Shown here piece after piece: positions 43,215-52,117 of a stretch of DNA of 64,000 nucleotides; position 1 is the first letter of the stretch, and every line of letters starts with the position of its first letter. The notes under the pieces are model-generated. The model ran no database searches. It saw nothing but the letters and a program-made list of their open reading frames with translations, and was not told the origin of the DNA. This DNA is from Specibacter sp046714315. Its GTDB lineage: Bacteria; Actinomycetota; Actinomycetes; Actinomycetales; Micrococcaceae. Location of the stretch: positions 44,718-108,717 of the forward strand of contig JBKKBD010000212.1 of assembly GCA_046714315.1 (NCBI GenBank), written 5' to 3'. The position numbers and the translations under genes are program-made.

Positions 43215-44130
43215 AACTTTTACCGTTCCTGAAGACGTCGCTGGCAGTCGGGCCGACGCCGGACTGGCAGTGCTGCTGGGCATCTCACGTTCCGCCGCGG
43301 CGTTGCTGTGCACGGAGGGAAACGTGCTCCAAAACGGTGTGATCTTGGGAAAAAGCGAGAAGTTCAAGGCCGGGGCCAGTGTTCAGGTCACGATTCCTGA
43401 GCGTCGTGACTTCCTTGAAGTTGTGGTTGAGCCAGTTGATGGCTTGAACATCCTGCTAGACGACGACGATTTCGTGGTGGTCGACAAACCCGTAGGCGTG
43501 GCCGCCCACCCCTCACCGGGCTGGGTTGGTCCCACAGTTGTGGGTGGGCTAGCCGCCGCCGGATTCCGAATCTCCACCTCCGGTGCACAGGAGCGGGTTG
43601 GAATTGTTCACCGGCTCGACGTTGGCACCTCGGGTGCCATGGTGGTTGCCAAGACCGAACACGCCTACACAGTTCTCAAGCAGGCCTTCCGTGAACGGAC
43701 CGTGGAGAAGGTTTACCACGCGGTGGTACAAGGTCTGCCCGATCCGCTGGCGGGCACCATCGATGCGCCCATTGGTCGGCACCCAGGCTTTGACTGGCGT
43801 TTTGCCGTGATCGAGGACGGCCGCCCTTCGATCACTCACTACGAGGTCCTTGAAGCATTCGGCAAGGCCTCCTTGGTTGAGGTGCACTTGGAGACGGGGC
43901 GCACACACCAGATCCGCGTACACTTCTCGGCCCTACGCCACCCCTGCGCCGGAGACCTCACCTACGGTGCCGATCCCACGCTGGCGGCTGAACTGGGTCT
44001 GACGCGGCAATGGCTGCACGCGCACAAACTCGGCTTCACGCACCCGTCGACGGGGGAGTTGGTATCGGTGACAAGCCCATACCCGCAGGACCTGAACTAC
44101 GCGCTGGACCATCTGCGCGGCGAACACTGA
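43207..44130 (+). CDS. RluA-family 23S rRNA pseudouridine synthase (RluD-like)
   Basis: It converts specific uridines in large-subunit rRNA to pseudouridine. An N-terminal S4 RNA-binding domain (SRADAGLAVLLGISRSAAALL) precedes the catalytic domain, where D138 in HRLDVGTSGAMVVAKT is the nucleophile. HLETGRTHQIRVHFS is the third conserved block. ATG 43207 starts the conserved N-terminus; an upstream in-frame ATG would overlap lspA by far more. Target uridines (1911/1915/1917 for RluD) are inferred from the lspA linkage. Confidence 0.93.
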   Translation: MTETFTVPEDVAGSRADAGLAVLLGISRSAAALLCTEGNVLQNGVILGKSEKFKAGASVQVTIPERRDFLEVVVEPVDGLNILLDDDDFVVVDKPVGVAAHPSPGWVGPTVVGGLAAAGFRISTSGAQERVGIVHRLDVGTSGAMVVAKTEHAYTVLKQAFRERTVEKVYHAVVQGLPDPLAGTIDAPIGRHPGFDWRFAVIEDGRPSITHYEVLEAFGKASLVEVHLETGRTHQIRVHFSALRHPCAGDLTYGADPTLAAELGLTRQWLHAHKLGFTHPSTGELVSVTSPYPQDLNYALDHLRGEH

Positions 44131-44141
44131 GTGCTTCTGTT

Positions 44142-44174
44142 TTACGCTCCCTCTCGTCATGAGAGGGAGCGTAA
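44142..44174 (+). terminator. Terminator after the pseudouridine synthase gene
   Basis: Perfect 14-bp arms TTACGCTCCCTCTC (44142-44155) and GAGAGGGAGCGTAA (44161-44174) with a 5-nt loop; TGGTTT follows. Confidence 0.75.
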
Positions 44175-44237
44175 TGGTTTAAACCCCCGGATGTGAGCGA
44201 GCGTCGTGTGGTCGGTCAGCGTTTCATTTTTGGCACG

Positions 44238-44249
44238 TAGAATGGTTCG
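44238..44249 (+). promoter_or_regulatory. TAGAAT -10 element six bases before the dnaE GTG (leaderless)
   Basis: TAGAAT (44238-44243), GGTTCG, then GTG at 44250. No ribosome binding site is present. Confidence 0.6.
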
Positions 44250-47200
44250 GTGGCTAGCTCATCGACTGACAGTTTTGTTCATCTTCATACGCACACCGAG
44301 TACTCCATGTTGGACGGTGCGGCGCGCCTGACCGAACTGTTTGACGAGGCCAAACGGCTTGAAATGCCGGCCTTGGCCACCACGGATCATGGCTACCTTT
44401 TCGGGGCCTTCGATTTTTGGCGGAAGGCCACCGACGCGGGCATCAAGCCCATCATTGGTGTTGAAGCCTATGTCACCCCGGGCACCGCTCGCACGGACAA
44501 GACCAGGGTCAAGTGGCGCACCGAGGAGTCCCAGAAGAAGGACGACGTCTCAGGTGGTGGTTTCTACACCCACATGACGCTGCTCAGCTACAACAACCAG
44601 GGCATGCGGAACCTGTTCCGGGCCTCCTCCCTTGGTTCCCTGGATTCGCCCATGGGCAAGTACCCGCGCCTTGACCGTGAACTGCTAAACCAGTACCACC
44701 CGGGCCTGATTGCGACCACGGGGTGCCCCTCCGGCGAGGTGCAAACAAGGCTCCGCTTGGGCCAGTACAACGAAGCCAAGGCTACGGCCGCCGAATTCCA
44801 GGACATCTTCGGCAAGGAAAACTACTTCTGCGAACTCATGGACCACGGCCTGGACATTGAGCGACGCGTCACCAAGGACTTGCTGCGCCTGGCCAAGGAA
44901 TTGGCGATCCCGCTGGTCGCCACGAACGATCTCCACTACACCCACGAGCACGATGCCAAGGCCCACGAGGCACTCTTGGCCCTGCAATCGGCGTCCACGC
45001 TCACCGAGCCCACTTATGATCAGGGTGGCAAGCGCTTTGCGTTTAGCGGTAGCGGCTACTACCTGAAGTCTCCGGCTGAAATGCGTTCGCTGTTCTCGGA
45101 ATTGCCCGAAGCCTGTGACAATACGCTTCTCATCGCCGAGCGCTGTGAAGTGTCCTTTAACACGGACGCCAATTACATGCCCAAGTTCCCCTGCCCGCCC
45201 GGCGACGATGAAACGTCCTGGTTGGTCAAGGAGGTCGACGCCGGGCTGAAGTTCAGGTACCCGGCGGGTATTCCAGACAATGTTCGGGAGCGGGCCGATT
45301 ATGAACTTGGCGTCATCATCAAGATGGGCTTCCCGGGCTACTTCCTTGTGGTTGCCGACTTCATCAACTGGTCAAAGGACCACGGCATCCGCGTGGGCCC
45401 GGGCCGTGGTTCAGGTGCCGGTTCCATGGTTGCCTATGCCATGCGCATCACCGATCTCGATCCGATCCGGCACGGCCTGATCTTTGAGCGTTTCCTGAAC
45501 CCGGAACGCGTCTCCATGCCTGACTTTGACGTGGACTTCGATGATCGCCGCCGCCATGAGGTCATCAAGTATGTGACCGAAAAGTACGGCGATGAGCGTG
45601 TTGCCATGATCGTCACCTACGGCAGCATCAAGACTAAGCAGGCCTTGAAGGACTCATCCCGCGTCCTTGGACACCCCTTCAGCATGGGTGAAATGCTGAC
45701 CAAGGCGCTGCCACCGGCCGTCATGGCCAAGGACATCCTGCTCAATGACATTGAAAACCCGGAGGCCAAGCGCTACAGCGAGGCCGCCGATTTCCGCAAC
45801 CTGATCAACAGTGATCCTGAAGCGGCCAAGGTCTTTGAACTGTCCAAGGGGCTTGAAGGCCTCAAGCGCCAGTGGGGTGTTCACGCGGCCGGTGTGATCA
45901 TGAGCTCCGATCCCATCATCGACGTCATCCCGATCATGCGCCGCATCCAAGACGGGCAGGTCATCACGCAGTTCGACTACCCGACGAGTGAAGGCCTTGG
46001 CCTGATCAAGATGGACTTTTTGGGGTTGCGCAACCTCACCATCATCACCGACGCCCTGGAGAACATTAAGGCCAACACGGGCTTTGAACTAGACCTTGAA
46101 GGTCTGGAGTACGACGACGTCGCCTCCTACGAGCTCATGGCCCGTGGTGACACGCTGGGCGTGTTCCAGCTCGACGGCGGACCCATGCGCGGGCTCCTCA
46201 AGCTCATGCGTCCGGACAACTTTGAGGACATCTCCGCCGTCCTGGCGCTATACCGGCCCGGCCCCATGGGTGCCGATTCGCACACGAACTATGCCTTGCG
46301 CAAGAACGGCCTGCAGCCGATCACCCCGATTCACCCCGAGCTTGAAGAACCGCTGGCGGAGATTCTCGGCGGTACCTACGGTTTGATCGTGTACCAGGAG
46401 CAGGTCATGTCCATCGCGCAGAAGCTGGCCGGCTATTCGCTGGGCCGGGCTGATATTTTGCGCCGTGCAATGGGTAAGAAGAAGAAGTCCGAACTGGATA
46501 AGCAGTACGCCGGCTTCCACCAGGGCATGTTGGACAACGGTTACTCTGACGCCGCTGTCACCACCTTGTGGGCGATCCTGCTGCCCTTCTCTGACTACGC
46601 CTTCAACAAGGCCCACTCCGCCGCGTACGGTGTCATCAGCTACTGGACCGCCTACCTCAAGGCGCATTACCCGGCCGAATACATGGCTGCGCTGCTGACC
46701 AGCGTCGGGGATGACAAGGACAAACTGGCTCTGTACCTGAACGAGAGCCGCCGCATGGGCATTACCGTGCTGGCCCCTGATGTCAACGAATCAGCGCTGA
46801 ACTTCACCCCGGTGGGCAGCGACATCCGCTTTGGCATGGGTGCCATCCGCAACGTTGGCGCCAACGTAGTGAACGGCCTGGTTGACTCCCGCACGGAGCG
46901 CGGCAATTTTGAGAACTTCGCCGACTTCTTGATGAAGGTTCCGGCGGTGGTGTGCAACAAGCGCACCATCGAATCCTTGATCAAGGCCGGTGCCTTTGAT
47001 TCTCTGGGCCATGCCCGCAGGGCCCTGGCCATGATCCACGAAGAAGCCGTGGACTCTGTCATCACCATCAAGCGCAACGAGGCCGTGGGGCAGTTTGACC
47101 TCTTTGCCGGGCTCGGCGGGGACGCCGAACCCGAAGCCGCCTTGATCACCGAGATTCCGGACCTTCCCGAATGGGAGAAGAAGGACAAGCTGGCGTTTGA

Positions 47201-47816
47201 GCGCGACATGCTGGGCCTCTACGTCTCCGACCACCCGCTGCGTGGACTGGAAGGCGTTCTGAGTCAAAACGCCGACATTTCCATCACCGCGCTGCTCGCC
47301 GACGACGGCCCCCAGGATGGTCACATCATCACCATTTCGGGCATGATCACCAACTTGCAACGGCGCATTGCCAAGAGCAGCGGCAACCCGTACGCGCGCT
47401 GCGAGGTGGAGGATCTTGGTGGCTCGGTTGAGGTCATGTTCTTTGGTCAGGTGTACGGTCCCATCGCCAACGTCCTGGCCGAAGACCTGATCGTGGTCAT
47501 CAAGGGACGCCTGCAAAAGCGCGACGACGGGGCCGTCACCTTGAACGCTATGGAACTGAGCGTTCCTGACCTGAGCGAAGGCCTTTCCGGTCCGCTGGTC
47601 ATCTCCATGCCGGAACACAAGGCCAACGAGCAAGTGTTGCTGGCTTTGAAGAACGTGTTGGGGGATCACCGCGGCAACACCGAAGTCAAGATGCACTTGT
47701 CCGGCAGCCGCTCCATGAAAGTCATGAAACTGCCTTTGCACCACCGCGTCAATCCCACCCCTGCCTTGTTTGGGGACTTGAAGGTCCTGTTGGGTCCGAC
47801 GTGTCTGGAAGGCTGA
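44250..47816 (+). CDS. dnaE: DNA polymerase III alpha subunit (DnaE1)
   Basis: The replicative polymerase. The N-terminal PHP domain (FVHLHTHTEYSMLDGAARL, ATTDHGYLFG) is intact and, in actinobacterial DnaE1, supplies 3'-5' proofreading. The C-family polymerase core has GPGRGSGAGSMVAYAM and the catalytic PDFDVDFDD at residues 424-432. Helix-hairpin-helix and OB-fold (ITISGMITNLQRRIA, near residue 1030) follow. The 1188 residues are normal. The GTG start appears leaderless. The absence of ImuB/DnaE2 neighbours and the intact PHP histidines argue for DnaE1 rather than the mutagenic DnaE2. Its stop overlaps the next start as TGATG. Confidence 0.97.
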   Translation: MASSSTDSFVHLHTHTEYSMLDGAARLTELFDEAKRLEMPALATTDHGYLFGAFDFWRKATDAGIKPIIGVEAYVTPGTARTDKTRVKWRTEESQKKDDVSGGGFYTHMTLLSYNNQGMRNLFRASSLGSLDSPMGKYPRLDRELLNQYHPGLIATTGCPSGEVQTRLRLGQYNEAKATAAEFQDIFGKENYFCELMDHGLDIERRVTKDLLRLAKELAIPLVATNDLHYTHEHDAKAHEALLALQSASTLTEPTYDQGGKRFAFSGSGYYLKSPAEMRSLFSELPEACDNTLLIAERCEVSFNTDANYMPKFPCPPGDDETSWLVKEVDAGLKFRYPAGIPDNVRERADYELGVIIKMGFPGYFLVVADFINWSKDHGIRVGPGRGSGAGSMVAYAMRITDLDPIRHGLIFERFLNPERVSMPDFDVDFDDRRRHEVIKYVTEKYGDERVAMIVTYGSIKTKQALKDSSRVLGHPFSMGEMLTKALPPAVMAKDILLNDIENPEAKRYSEAADFRNLINSDPEAAKVFELSKGLEGLKRQWGVHAAGVIMSSDPIIDVIPIMRRIQDGQVITQFDYPTSEGLGLIKMDFLGLRNLTIITDALENIKANTGFELDLEGLEYDDVASYELMARGDTLGVFQLDGGPMRGLLKLMRPDNFEDISAVLALYRPGPMGADSHTNYALRKNGLQPITPIHPELEEPLAEILGGTYGLIVYQEQVMSIAQKLAGYSLGRADILRRAMGKKKKSELDKQYAGFHQGMLDNGYSDAAVTTLWAILLPFSDYAFNKAHSAAYGVISYWTAYLKAHYPAEYMAALLTSVGDDKDKLALYLNESRRMGITVLAPDVNESALNFTPVGSDIRFGMGAIRNVGANVVNGLVDSRTERGNFENFADFLMKVPAVVCNKRTIESLIKAGAFDSLGHARRALAMIHEEAVDSVITIKRNEAVGQFDLFAGLGGDAEPEAALITEIPDLPEWEKKDKLAFERDMLGLYVSDHPLRGLEGVLSQNADISITALLADDGPQDGHIITISGMITNLQRRIAKSSGNPYARCEVEDLGGSVEVMFFGQVYGPIANVLAEDLIVVIKGRLQKRDDGAVTLNAMELSVPDLSEGLSGPLVISMPEHKANEQVLLALKNVLGDHRGNTEVKMHLSGSRSMKVMKLPLHHRVNPTPALFGDLKVLLGPTCLEG

Positions 47817-48379
47817 TGCGCCAGGAGACGCGGGCCCTTTGGCGTAGTGGCTTGTCCTTTGCCGTCCTTACAGGCATGGTTGTCGGGGTCCTGTGGTGGC
47901 TGCTGGCACCAGGCGGAGCTTTCTACGGCAAAGGCACCGATGCCACCATCTGGTTGCCGCGTGATGCCGTGCTGGGGATCCTGCTGGCCTTGGCGGGGGC
48001 TTTCTCCGCCATGGTCACAATGCGCACTTCCTCCCAGAGCCGCTCACCATCCCGCCGTTCATCCCAGCGACGGCGCCGTGCCTTGGGCTCGGCGACAAAG
48101 CACGCTGCGGCACCGATGGCCATCGTGATTCTGGCCGTGTCTGGACTGGTGGGGTCCGTCGTCGCATGGAGAATGGGTGTTTTTGCCGGAGATCTCTTCC
48201 AGACACCGCCGGAAAACATGCCCAACCCCAGCATCGTGTTCTCCCTGCGTTCGGGCCCGTTGCTCCTGCTGTGGCCGCTGCTTGCGACGGTGGTGCTCTT
48301 TGTGTGGAGCCTTCTCTCCTACGCTTTCGTGCCGTCACCAGATGAGACGCTGCACACCACCGCCGGGGCCAACGGGTAA
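47816..48379 (+). CDS. Conserved actinobacterial membrane protein (DUF2567-like)
   Basis: About 187 residues with four likely transmembrane helices: near residues 15-35, 50-68, 100-120 and 145-168. A basic Ser/Arg loop (RSPSRRSSQRRRRALG) lies between the second and third. Topology and the position between dnaE and hisD suggest a DUF2567-type protein; no function is known. ATG 47816 shares its A with the dnaE stop codon (TGATG), so translation is coupled. Its own TAA stop forms part of the candidate hisD -10 element. Confidence 0.78.
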   Translation: MRQETRALWRSGLSFAVLTGMVVGVLWWLLAPGGAFYGKGTDATIWLPRDAVLGILLALAGAFSAMVTMRTSSQSRSPSRRSSQRRRRALGSATKHAAAPMAIVILAVSGLVGSVVAWRMGVFAGDLFQTPPENMPNPSIVFSLRSGPLLLLWPLLATVVLFVWSLLSYAFVPSPDETLHTTAGANG

Positions 48380-48389
48380 ACTTACCCGG
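48374..48389 (+). promoter_or_regulatory. TAAACT -10 element and dyad just before hisD (leaderless)
   Basis: TAAACT (48377-48382) lies seven bases before GTG 48390 and no ribosome site is present. The same stretch forms a perfect dyad CGGGTAA-AC-TTACCCG (48373-48388), so a regulator could cover the start point. Confidence 0.45.
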
Positions 48390-49772
48390 GTGAGCAACCT
48401 TGAATCTTCCGTGTCCACCGCCCCATCCAGCGCATTCGCAAACCTGCATCGCACCGACCTGCGCGGACGCACCCTGAGCCTTGCCGAATTGAAAAGCGCC
48501 GTTCCCCGGACGGCCCAGTCGACCGTCACGACGGCCGAGACCGCCGTTCATGGCATTATTGCCGATGTGCGGGAGCGCGGCCATGCGGCACTTTCGGAGC
48601 TTGCCCTGAAGTTCGACGGCGTCACCCAGGAACACCCCCGGGTCCCGGCCGAAGCACTTGCCCAGGCGCTGGAATCTCTGGACCCACAGGTGCGGGCCGC
48701 CCTGGAAGAGTCGATTTCCCGCGCCAAGGCATTCGCGCAGGCCCAAAAGCCCGCTGACATCGACGTACCTATCGCCGCTGGTGCTGTTGTATCCTCACAT
48801 TGGATTCCGGTGCGCCGTGTTGGCCTTTACGTGCCGGGCGGCCTTGCTGCTTATCCTTCATCTGTCATTATGAACGTTGTTCCGGCGCTGGCCGCCGGCG
48901 TAGGCTCGGTGGCCCTTGCATCACCGCCGCAAAAGGAATTTGGTGGCCTTCCGGATCTGACGGTGTTGGCTGCGGCCGCGCTGCTGGGGATCGATGAGGT
49001 TTACGCCATGGGCGGGGCCCAGGCCATCGTTGCCTTCGCCTACGGCGTCCAGGCTGGTAGCAGCGCTAATGGAGCAGGCGGCGTCATTGAGCCTGTTGAT
49101 GTCGTTACGGGCCCGGGCAATATCTTTGTCGCCACGGCCAAGCGCCTGGTCAAGGGGGTTGTTGGCATTGACTCCGAGGCTGGCGCCACAGAAATTGCGG
49201 TCCTGGCGGATCAGAGCGCGAACCCGGCGTTTGTGGCAGCCGATCTCATCAGCCAGGCAGAGCACGATCCCAACGCCGCCTCCGTGCTGGTTACGCCGTC
49301 GCTGGAGCTTGCCGACGCCGTCGAAGAAGAATTACGTCGCCAGGTGGCCACCACCAGGCACCGGGAACGTGTTGAAACTGCATTGAATGGTCCGCAGTCG
49401 GGCATTGTTCTTGTCGACGACCTGGATCAGGGTGTTGCGGTGTGCAACGCTTACGCTGCCGAGCACTTGGAAGTGGTGACGGAAAATGCCGTAGCCGTCG
49501 CTGCCCGGATCACCAATGCCGGCGCCATCTTTGTGGGGGATTACAGCCCGGTCAGCCTTGGCGACTACTGTGCAGGGTCCAACCATGTCCTGCCCACCAG
49601 TGGAACGGCCGCGTTTTCCTCTGGATTGAATGTCACCACGTTCCTGCGCGCTGTACAGGTCATTAACTACAACAAGGATGCCCTGGCGCAGGTAGCGGAC
49701 CACGTGATTACGCTTTCCAAGGCCGAGGGGCTACCGGCTCACGGTGATGCAGTGGCCGTCCGCTTCGCCTAG
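48390..49772 (+). CDS. hisD: Histidinol dehydrogenase
   Basis: It catalyses the last two steps of histidine synthesis, oxidising histidinol to histidine with two NAD. The conserved VPGGLAAYPSSVIMNVVPA, GGAQAIVAFAYG, VTGPGNIFVATAKR and ADQSANPAFVAADLISQAEHD blocks are present, the last holding zinc and catalytic residues, with LPTSGTAAFSSGL near the C-terminus. The start is GTG 48390, far downstream of the longest open frame, which runs back through the membrane protein gene. Other his genes are not in the window downstream, so hisD is separated from them here. Confidence 0.96.
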   Translation: MSNLESSVSTAPSSAFANLHRTDLRGRTLSLAELKSAVPRTAQSTVTTAETAVHGIIADVRERGHAALSELALKFDGVTQEHPRVPAEALAQALESLDPQVRAALEESISRAKAFAQAQKPADIDVPIAAGAVVSSHWIPVRRVGLYVPGGLAAYPSSVIMNVVPALAAGVGSVALASPPQKEFGGLPDLTVLAAAALLGIDEVYAMGGAQAIVAFAYGVQAGSSANGAGGVIEPVDVVTGPGNIFVATAKRLVKGVVGIDSEAGATEIAVLADQSANPAFVAADLISQAEHDPNAASVLVTPSLELADAVEEELRRQVATTRHRERVETALNGPQSGIVLVDDLDQGVAVCNAYAAEHLEVVTENAVAVAARITNAGAIFVGDYSPVSLGDYCAGSNHVLPTSGTAAFSSGLNVTTFLRAVQVINYNKDALAQVADHVITLSKAEGLPAHGDAVAVRFA

Positions 49773-49822
49773 GTGTGGCAATGGCCCTTGTGGTGATTGT
49801 GCAGCTGTGGGGGCTGCGGGAT

Positions 49823-49851
49823 TATTGTTTGACAATTTCTCACCCTAGACT
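49823..49851 (+). promoter_or_regulatory. Candidate nrdR promoter
   Basis: TAGACT (49846-49851) with a weak -35 TATTGT (49823-49828) at 17 bp; a TTGACA at 49829 is too close to serve. The start of transcription would lie ~25 bp before the nrdR ATG. Confidence 0.35.
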
Positions 49852-49880
49852 GGTGAGCACCACCACCCGAAGGGATCCGC

Positions 49881-50357
49881 ATGTATTGCCCGTTTTGCCG
49901 CAATCCCGATTCGCGGGTTGTTGATTCGCGTCTATCCGACGACGGCTCATCCATCCGTCGTCGCCGTCAGTGTACGGAGTGCGGACGTCGTTTCAGCACG
50001 GTTGAAACGGCAAGTCTCACGGTAAGCAAGCGATCCGGGGTGGCCGAGCCCTTCAGCCGAAGCAAGGTCATCAGCGGTGTCCGCAAGGCCTGTCAGGGAC
50101 GGCCCGTCACCGACGATGATCTGGCCAAACTGGCGCAGGAAGTTGAAGAGTCCATCCGGGCCAGCGGGGCTGCCGAAATTGAGGCCAACGATGTTGGTCT
50201 GGCCATCCTGGCACCACTGCGGCGCCTTGACCTTGTGGCGTACCTGCGGTTCGCCAGCGTTTACCAGGCCTTTGAATCGCTGGAGGACTTTGAAGCTTCC
50301 ATAGCCCAGCTGCGCAGTGACAAGGCCGATGCTGGCGCTCGGGCCACAGGAAACTAG
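49881..50357 (+). CDS. nrdR: Transcriptional repressor NrdR
   Basis: NrdR represses ribonucleotide reductase genes when ATP/dATP levels are high. A zinc ribbon (C3, C6, C31, C34 in MYCPFCRNPDSR and RQCTECGRRF) precedes an ATP-cone domain (VSKRSGVAEPFSRSKVISGV onward). Length 158 residues is standard. AAGGGAT is the ribosome site. The target reductase genes are not in the window. NrdR boxes of the ACACTATATATTGTGT-like type are not seen upstream, so it does not look autoregulated. Confidence 0.97.
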   Translation: MYCPFCRNPDSRVVDSRLSDDGSSIRRRRQCTECGRRFSTVETASLTVSKRSGVAEPFSRSKVISGVRKACQGRPVTDDDLAKLAQEVEESIRASGAAEIEANDVGLAILAPLRRLDLVAYLRFASVYQAFESLEDFEASIAQLRSDKADAGARATGN

Positions 50358-50363
50358 TTCCCG

Positions 50364-50409
50364 CAGAGAAGGGCTGGGCGGTGCATCTGCACCGCTCAGC
50401 CCTTCTCTG
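50364..50409. terminator. Bidirectional terminator between nrdR and the SDR gene
   Basis: 22-bp arms (50364-50385 and 50388-50409) with one G-T pair and a 2-nt loop; convergent genes on both sides. The stem has GC-rich and AGAG ends and no long T run. Confidence 0.8.
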
Positions 50410-50424
50410 TGGGATCTGCTGGCG

Positions 50425-51204
50425 TTATCGCCCGCCGGCCACGGGCAGGATTGCCCCCGTGACGTAAGAAGCTTCCGCGCTCAACAGCCACAACACGGCC
50501 GCGGCAACTTCCCCTGGTTCACCACCGCGACCCAGCGGGATGAGGTGTTTGAGGCCGTCAACCCGTCCTGGCATGCCAGCAGCGGCGTGGAGGCCAGTGT
50601 TGGTGCTCCCGGGCGACACCGCGTTGACTCGGATGCCGTGGGCGGCTGCTTCCGTGGCAAGTCCCACCGTCAGGACATCCACGGCGCCTTTTGATGCCGC
50701 GTAGTGCACCCAGGTGCCGGGCGAGCCGGCCTTGACGGCTGTCGAGGAAATGTTCACGATCGATCCGCCCATGCCGCCGGAGAGGATCGACATACGGCGC
50801 GTAGCTTCCTGACACATGAACACAGTCCCGGCGACATTGACCTCAAGCACACGCTTGATAGTCTCCGGTGAGACATCCACAAGGTTGCCGATGATGTCAC
50901 CGGTGATCCCGGCATTGTTGACGACCGCTGTTACCGGCCCCAAGGCTTGTGCTGCCTCGAACAGGCGCAGGACAGCGTCTGGGTCGCTGACGTCCGCCTG
51001 CACGGCCACGGCGGTCCCGCCGTCGTTCTTGATCTGTTCAACAACTCCGGCTGCGCCGTCTGAATCTTCGCTGAAGTTGACCACTGCCGCATATCCGGCC
51101 GTGGCGGCCATGATTGCCGTGGCTGCGCCGATGCCCCGGCTGGCACCGGTAATAATGGCCACGCCACGTTGAGCCACTTCAGGCTGAGCCATGGTCGGGG
51201 CCAT
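50425..51204 (-). CDS. Short-chain dehydrogenase/reductase
   Basis: A Rossmann-fold oxidoreductase with the cofactor loop TGASRGIG at residues 19-26, NNAG in the middle and the catalytic S..Y..K: SS(T), YAASK. The N-terminal basic residue pattern does not clearly distinguish NAD from NADP. The 3-ketoacyl reductase/glucose dehydrogenase-like subgroup fits by length (about 255-259). The start may be at 51204 or at the inner ATG 51192. It follows ppgK by only 4 bp, so the two probably share a transcript. The substrate is unknown. Confidence 0.88.
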   Translation of the reverse strand: MAPTMAQPEVAQRGVAIITGASRGIGAATAIMAATAGYAAVVNFSEDSDGAAGVVEQIKNDGGTAVAVQADVSDPDAVLRLFEAAQALGPVTAVVNNAGITGDIIGNLVDVSPETIKRVLEVNVAGTVFMCQEATRRMSILSGGMGGSIVNISSTAVKAGSPGTWVHYAASKGAVDVLTVGLATEAAAHGIRVNAVSPGSTNTGLHAAAGMPGRVDGLKHLIPLGRGGEPGEVAAAVLWLLSAEASYVTGAILPVAGGR

Positions 51205-51208
51205 TTTT

Positions 51209-52003
51209 TTATTTGGTCAGCTTGAAGTGGACGGCTGCCTGCAGTGCGCCGCCAACGATTCCGGCGTTGTTTTTCAGTTCGGCCGTGATGATCTTGGTGC
51301 GCAGCTTCAGCTGTGGCAGGTAATCTTCGCTGCGCTTGGAGATGCCGCCGCCAATGATGAACAGTTCGGGGGAAAAGAGGAACTCGACGTGGGAGAAGTA
51401 GCGCTGCAGGCGAACGGAGTATTCATCCCATGAGATGCCGTCGCGTTCGCGGGCGCTGGCTGAAGCCTTGCTCTCGGCATTGACGCCGTCGATTTCCAGG
51501 TGACCCAATTCAACATTGGGAATGAGCTTGCCGTTGAAGATGAAAGCCGATCCGATGCCGGTGCCAAGGGTGATGACCAGAACGGTTCCCTTAACGTCCT
51601 TGCCGGCGCCGTAGCGGGCTTCTGCCAAGCCGGCGGCATCGGCGTCGTTCATCACCTGAACGTCACGCCCCAGTTCCTTGGTGAAGATGTCATCCACATC
51701 GGCGTCGATCCAGGACTTATCCACATTTGCTGCGGAGCGTGCCACGCCATGGGAGATGATGGCCGGGAACGTGATGCCGACGGGCGCGTCCTGACTGGGA
51801 GCGTGCGGACGGGTCATGAGCTCGTCGACGATCTCCTTGACCACCTTGGCCACTGCCTGGGGAGTCGACGGTGTGGGGGTGGGGATCCGGTAGCGATCGC
51901 CCAACACCTCTCCGCTGTCCAAGTCAACGATCCCACCCTTGATGCCCGTACCGCCAATATCGATGCCAATGACAGTGCTGGCGGATGAGTGCTTCTTAGA
52001 CAT
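51209..52003 (-). CDS. ppgK: Polyphosphate glucokinase
   Basis: A ROK-fold kinase that phosphorylates glucose using inorganic polyphosphate, usually also ATP. The phosphate loop is GIDIGGTGIKGG, with VMNDADAAGLAEARYGAGK and VITLGTGIGSAFIFNGKLIPNVELGHLEIDG split across the core; the latter is diagnostic of PpgK. Unlike the ROK glucokinase at 9 kb it lacks the CXCGXXGC zinc motif. ATG 52003 is chosen because AGGAG lies six bases upstream; the longer frame from 52051 lacks this. Length 264 residues matches actinobacterial PpgK. Confidence 0.93.
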   Translation of the reverse strand: MSKKHSSASTVIGIDIGGTGIKGGIVDLDSGEVLGDRYRIPTPTPSTPQAVAKVVKEIVDELMTRPHAPSQDAPVGITFPAIISHGVARSAANVDKSWIDADVDDIFTKELGRDVQVMNDADAAGLAEARYGAGKDVKGTVLVITLGTGIGSAFIFNGKLIPNVELGHLEIDGVNAESKASASARERDGISWDEYSVRLQRYFSHVEFLFSPELFIIGGGISKRSEDYLPQLKLRTKIITAELKNNAGIVGGALQAAVHFKLTK

Positions 52004-52117
52004 GCAGGCTCCTGAAGAGTCGAAGGGGCAAAGCTGAAAGGGGGTGCCCACGGCAGGCGGGCGCCCTTGGTAGTGTACTGCAGCTCACTGCAGCATCGCA
52101 CTGCGTGGCGTCAAGGG

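Noticed and set aside
52078..52093. CTGCAG-CTCA-CTGCAG hairpin downstream of map
   Set aside because: Short, without a T tract on the minus strand; not strong enough to call as a terminator.
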